Both the position numbers and the translations under genes were made by a program. The notes below the pieces were generated by a model. That model searched no databases and was not told where the DNA came from. It saw only the letters and a list, made by a program, of their open reading frames with translations. This document shows, one piece after another, positions 50,439 to 50,622 of a stretch of 50,622 nucleotides of DNA. Origin of the DNA: an uncultured Clostridia bacterium (GTDB taxonomy: Bacteria; Bacillota; Clostridia; UBA1381); NCBI GenBank assembly GCA_934476675.1, contig CAKSOE010000022.1:1-50622 (forward strand). Direction: 5' to 3'. Within the stretch, counting starts at the first letter, position 1. Every line of letters begins with the position of its first letter.

Positions 50439-50467
50439 ATATTAACATATCGCTTAATATTTGTCAA
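50439..50467 (-). promoter_or_regulatory. Promoter of icd
   Basis: On the minus strand TTGACA (50462-50467), 17 nt, TAATAT (50439-50444). The leader is about 70 nt. Confidence 0.7.
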
Positions 50468-50559
50468 TCTGTAAATTTACAAAATATTATAATTTAATGT
50501 AGGTTTATCAAATTTAAAAGTAAGTTCGTCAAAAAAATAAATTTTTTTCAAAAAAAGTA

Positions 50560-50588
50560 TTGACAAAGTGCGAAAGATGTGGTATTAT
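50560..50588 (+). promoter_or_regulatory. Strong promoter leading out of the window
   Basis: TTGACA (50560-50565), 17 nt, TATTAT (50583-50588). At the predicted start site lies a small dyad, CTGTC-GATAA-GACAG (50596-50610). The gene it serves is beyond the right edge. Confidence 0.75.
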
Positions 50589-50622
50589 AAATAGGCTGTC
50601 GATAAGACAGAGTTTGTACATT

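Noticed and set aside
1..50622. CRISPR arrays, tRNA/rRNA genes, insertion sequences and prophage genes
   Set aside because: No regularly spaced repeats, no tRNA-like cloverleaf, no transposase, integrase or phage structural genes were found on either strand.

Overview
The window looks like a chromosomal segment of a low-to-mid-GC Gram-positive anaerobe of the class Clostridia, probably a gut or rumen fibre-degrading fermenter. This is inferred from TTGACA/TATAAT-type promoters with 17-nt spacers, AGGAGG-type ribosome binding sites, frequent GTG/TTG starts, WalR/WalK-like and PhoP/PhoR-like two-component pairs, a GerMN lipoprotein-like protein, a CarD-family regulator, L-lactate dehydrogenase, ATP-type PEP carboxykinase and several intracellular glycosidases. 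No species can be assigned by reading alone. I see no tRNA, rRNA, CRISPR array, insertion sequence or prophage.

Left part (1-13.8 kb): a three-gene membrane-protein group cut by the window edge (the second gene is TMEM43-like, the third has a zinc ribbon); a GH3 beta-glucosidase whose promoter is covered by a 28-bp dyad; a convergent PMCA-type Ca2+ ATPase; then a complete phosphate regulon, pstS-pstC-pstA-pstB-phoU-phoP-phoR, preceded by Gram-positive Pho boxes (TTAACA repeats at 11-bp spacing). PstSCAB imports phosphate, PhoU links transport to signalling, and PhoP/PhoR would act on the Pho boxes.

Middle (13.9-32 kb): a large GH106-like glycosidase with its own promoter flanked by a 9-bp inverted repeat; lactate dehydrogenase on the opposite strand; a long forward run gltX-glnS-capA-like-aminotransferase-trpS-tagO/wecA-mnaA joining tRNA charging with the first steps of cell-wall polymer synthesis; a GH36 alpha-galactosidase; carD-like; then ispD-ispF-HAD for the MEP isoprenoid pathway.

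Right part (32-50.6 kb): an AraC-type regulator diverging from a GH3 enzyme with permuted domain order, through two completely overlapping promoters; pckA; a large double-module GT-C/Pmt glycosyltransferase; and a long reverse-strand run read radical SAM, ComEA-like, WalR-like, WalK-like, GerMN, AzlC, AzlD, ZIP transporter, GCS2-type glutamate-cysteine ligase, ATP-grasp ligase. The last three form the most interesting candidate for an undescribed system: a metal importer in tight linkage with a two-enzyme peptide/thiol-forming module whose second enzyme is not a classical glutathione synthetase. Finally comes NADP-isocitrate dehydrogenase with a structured leader, and a strong promoter running out of the right edge.

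Coordinates of starts were chosen from ribosome binding sites where several in-frame starts existed. Family assignments rest on motifs read by eye; promoters, operators and terminators are pattern-based and unproven.
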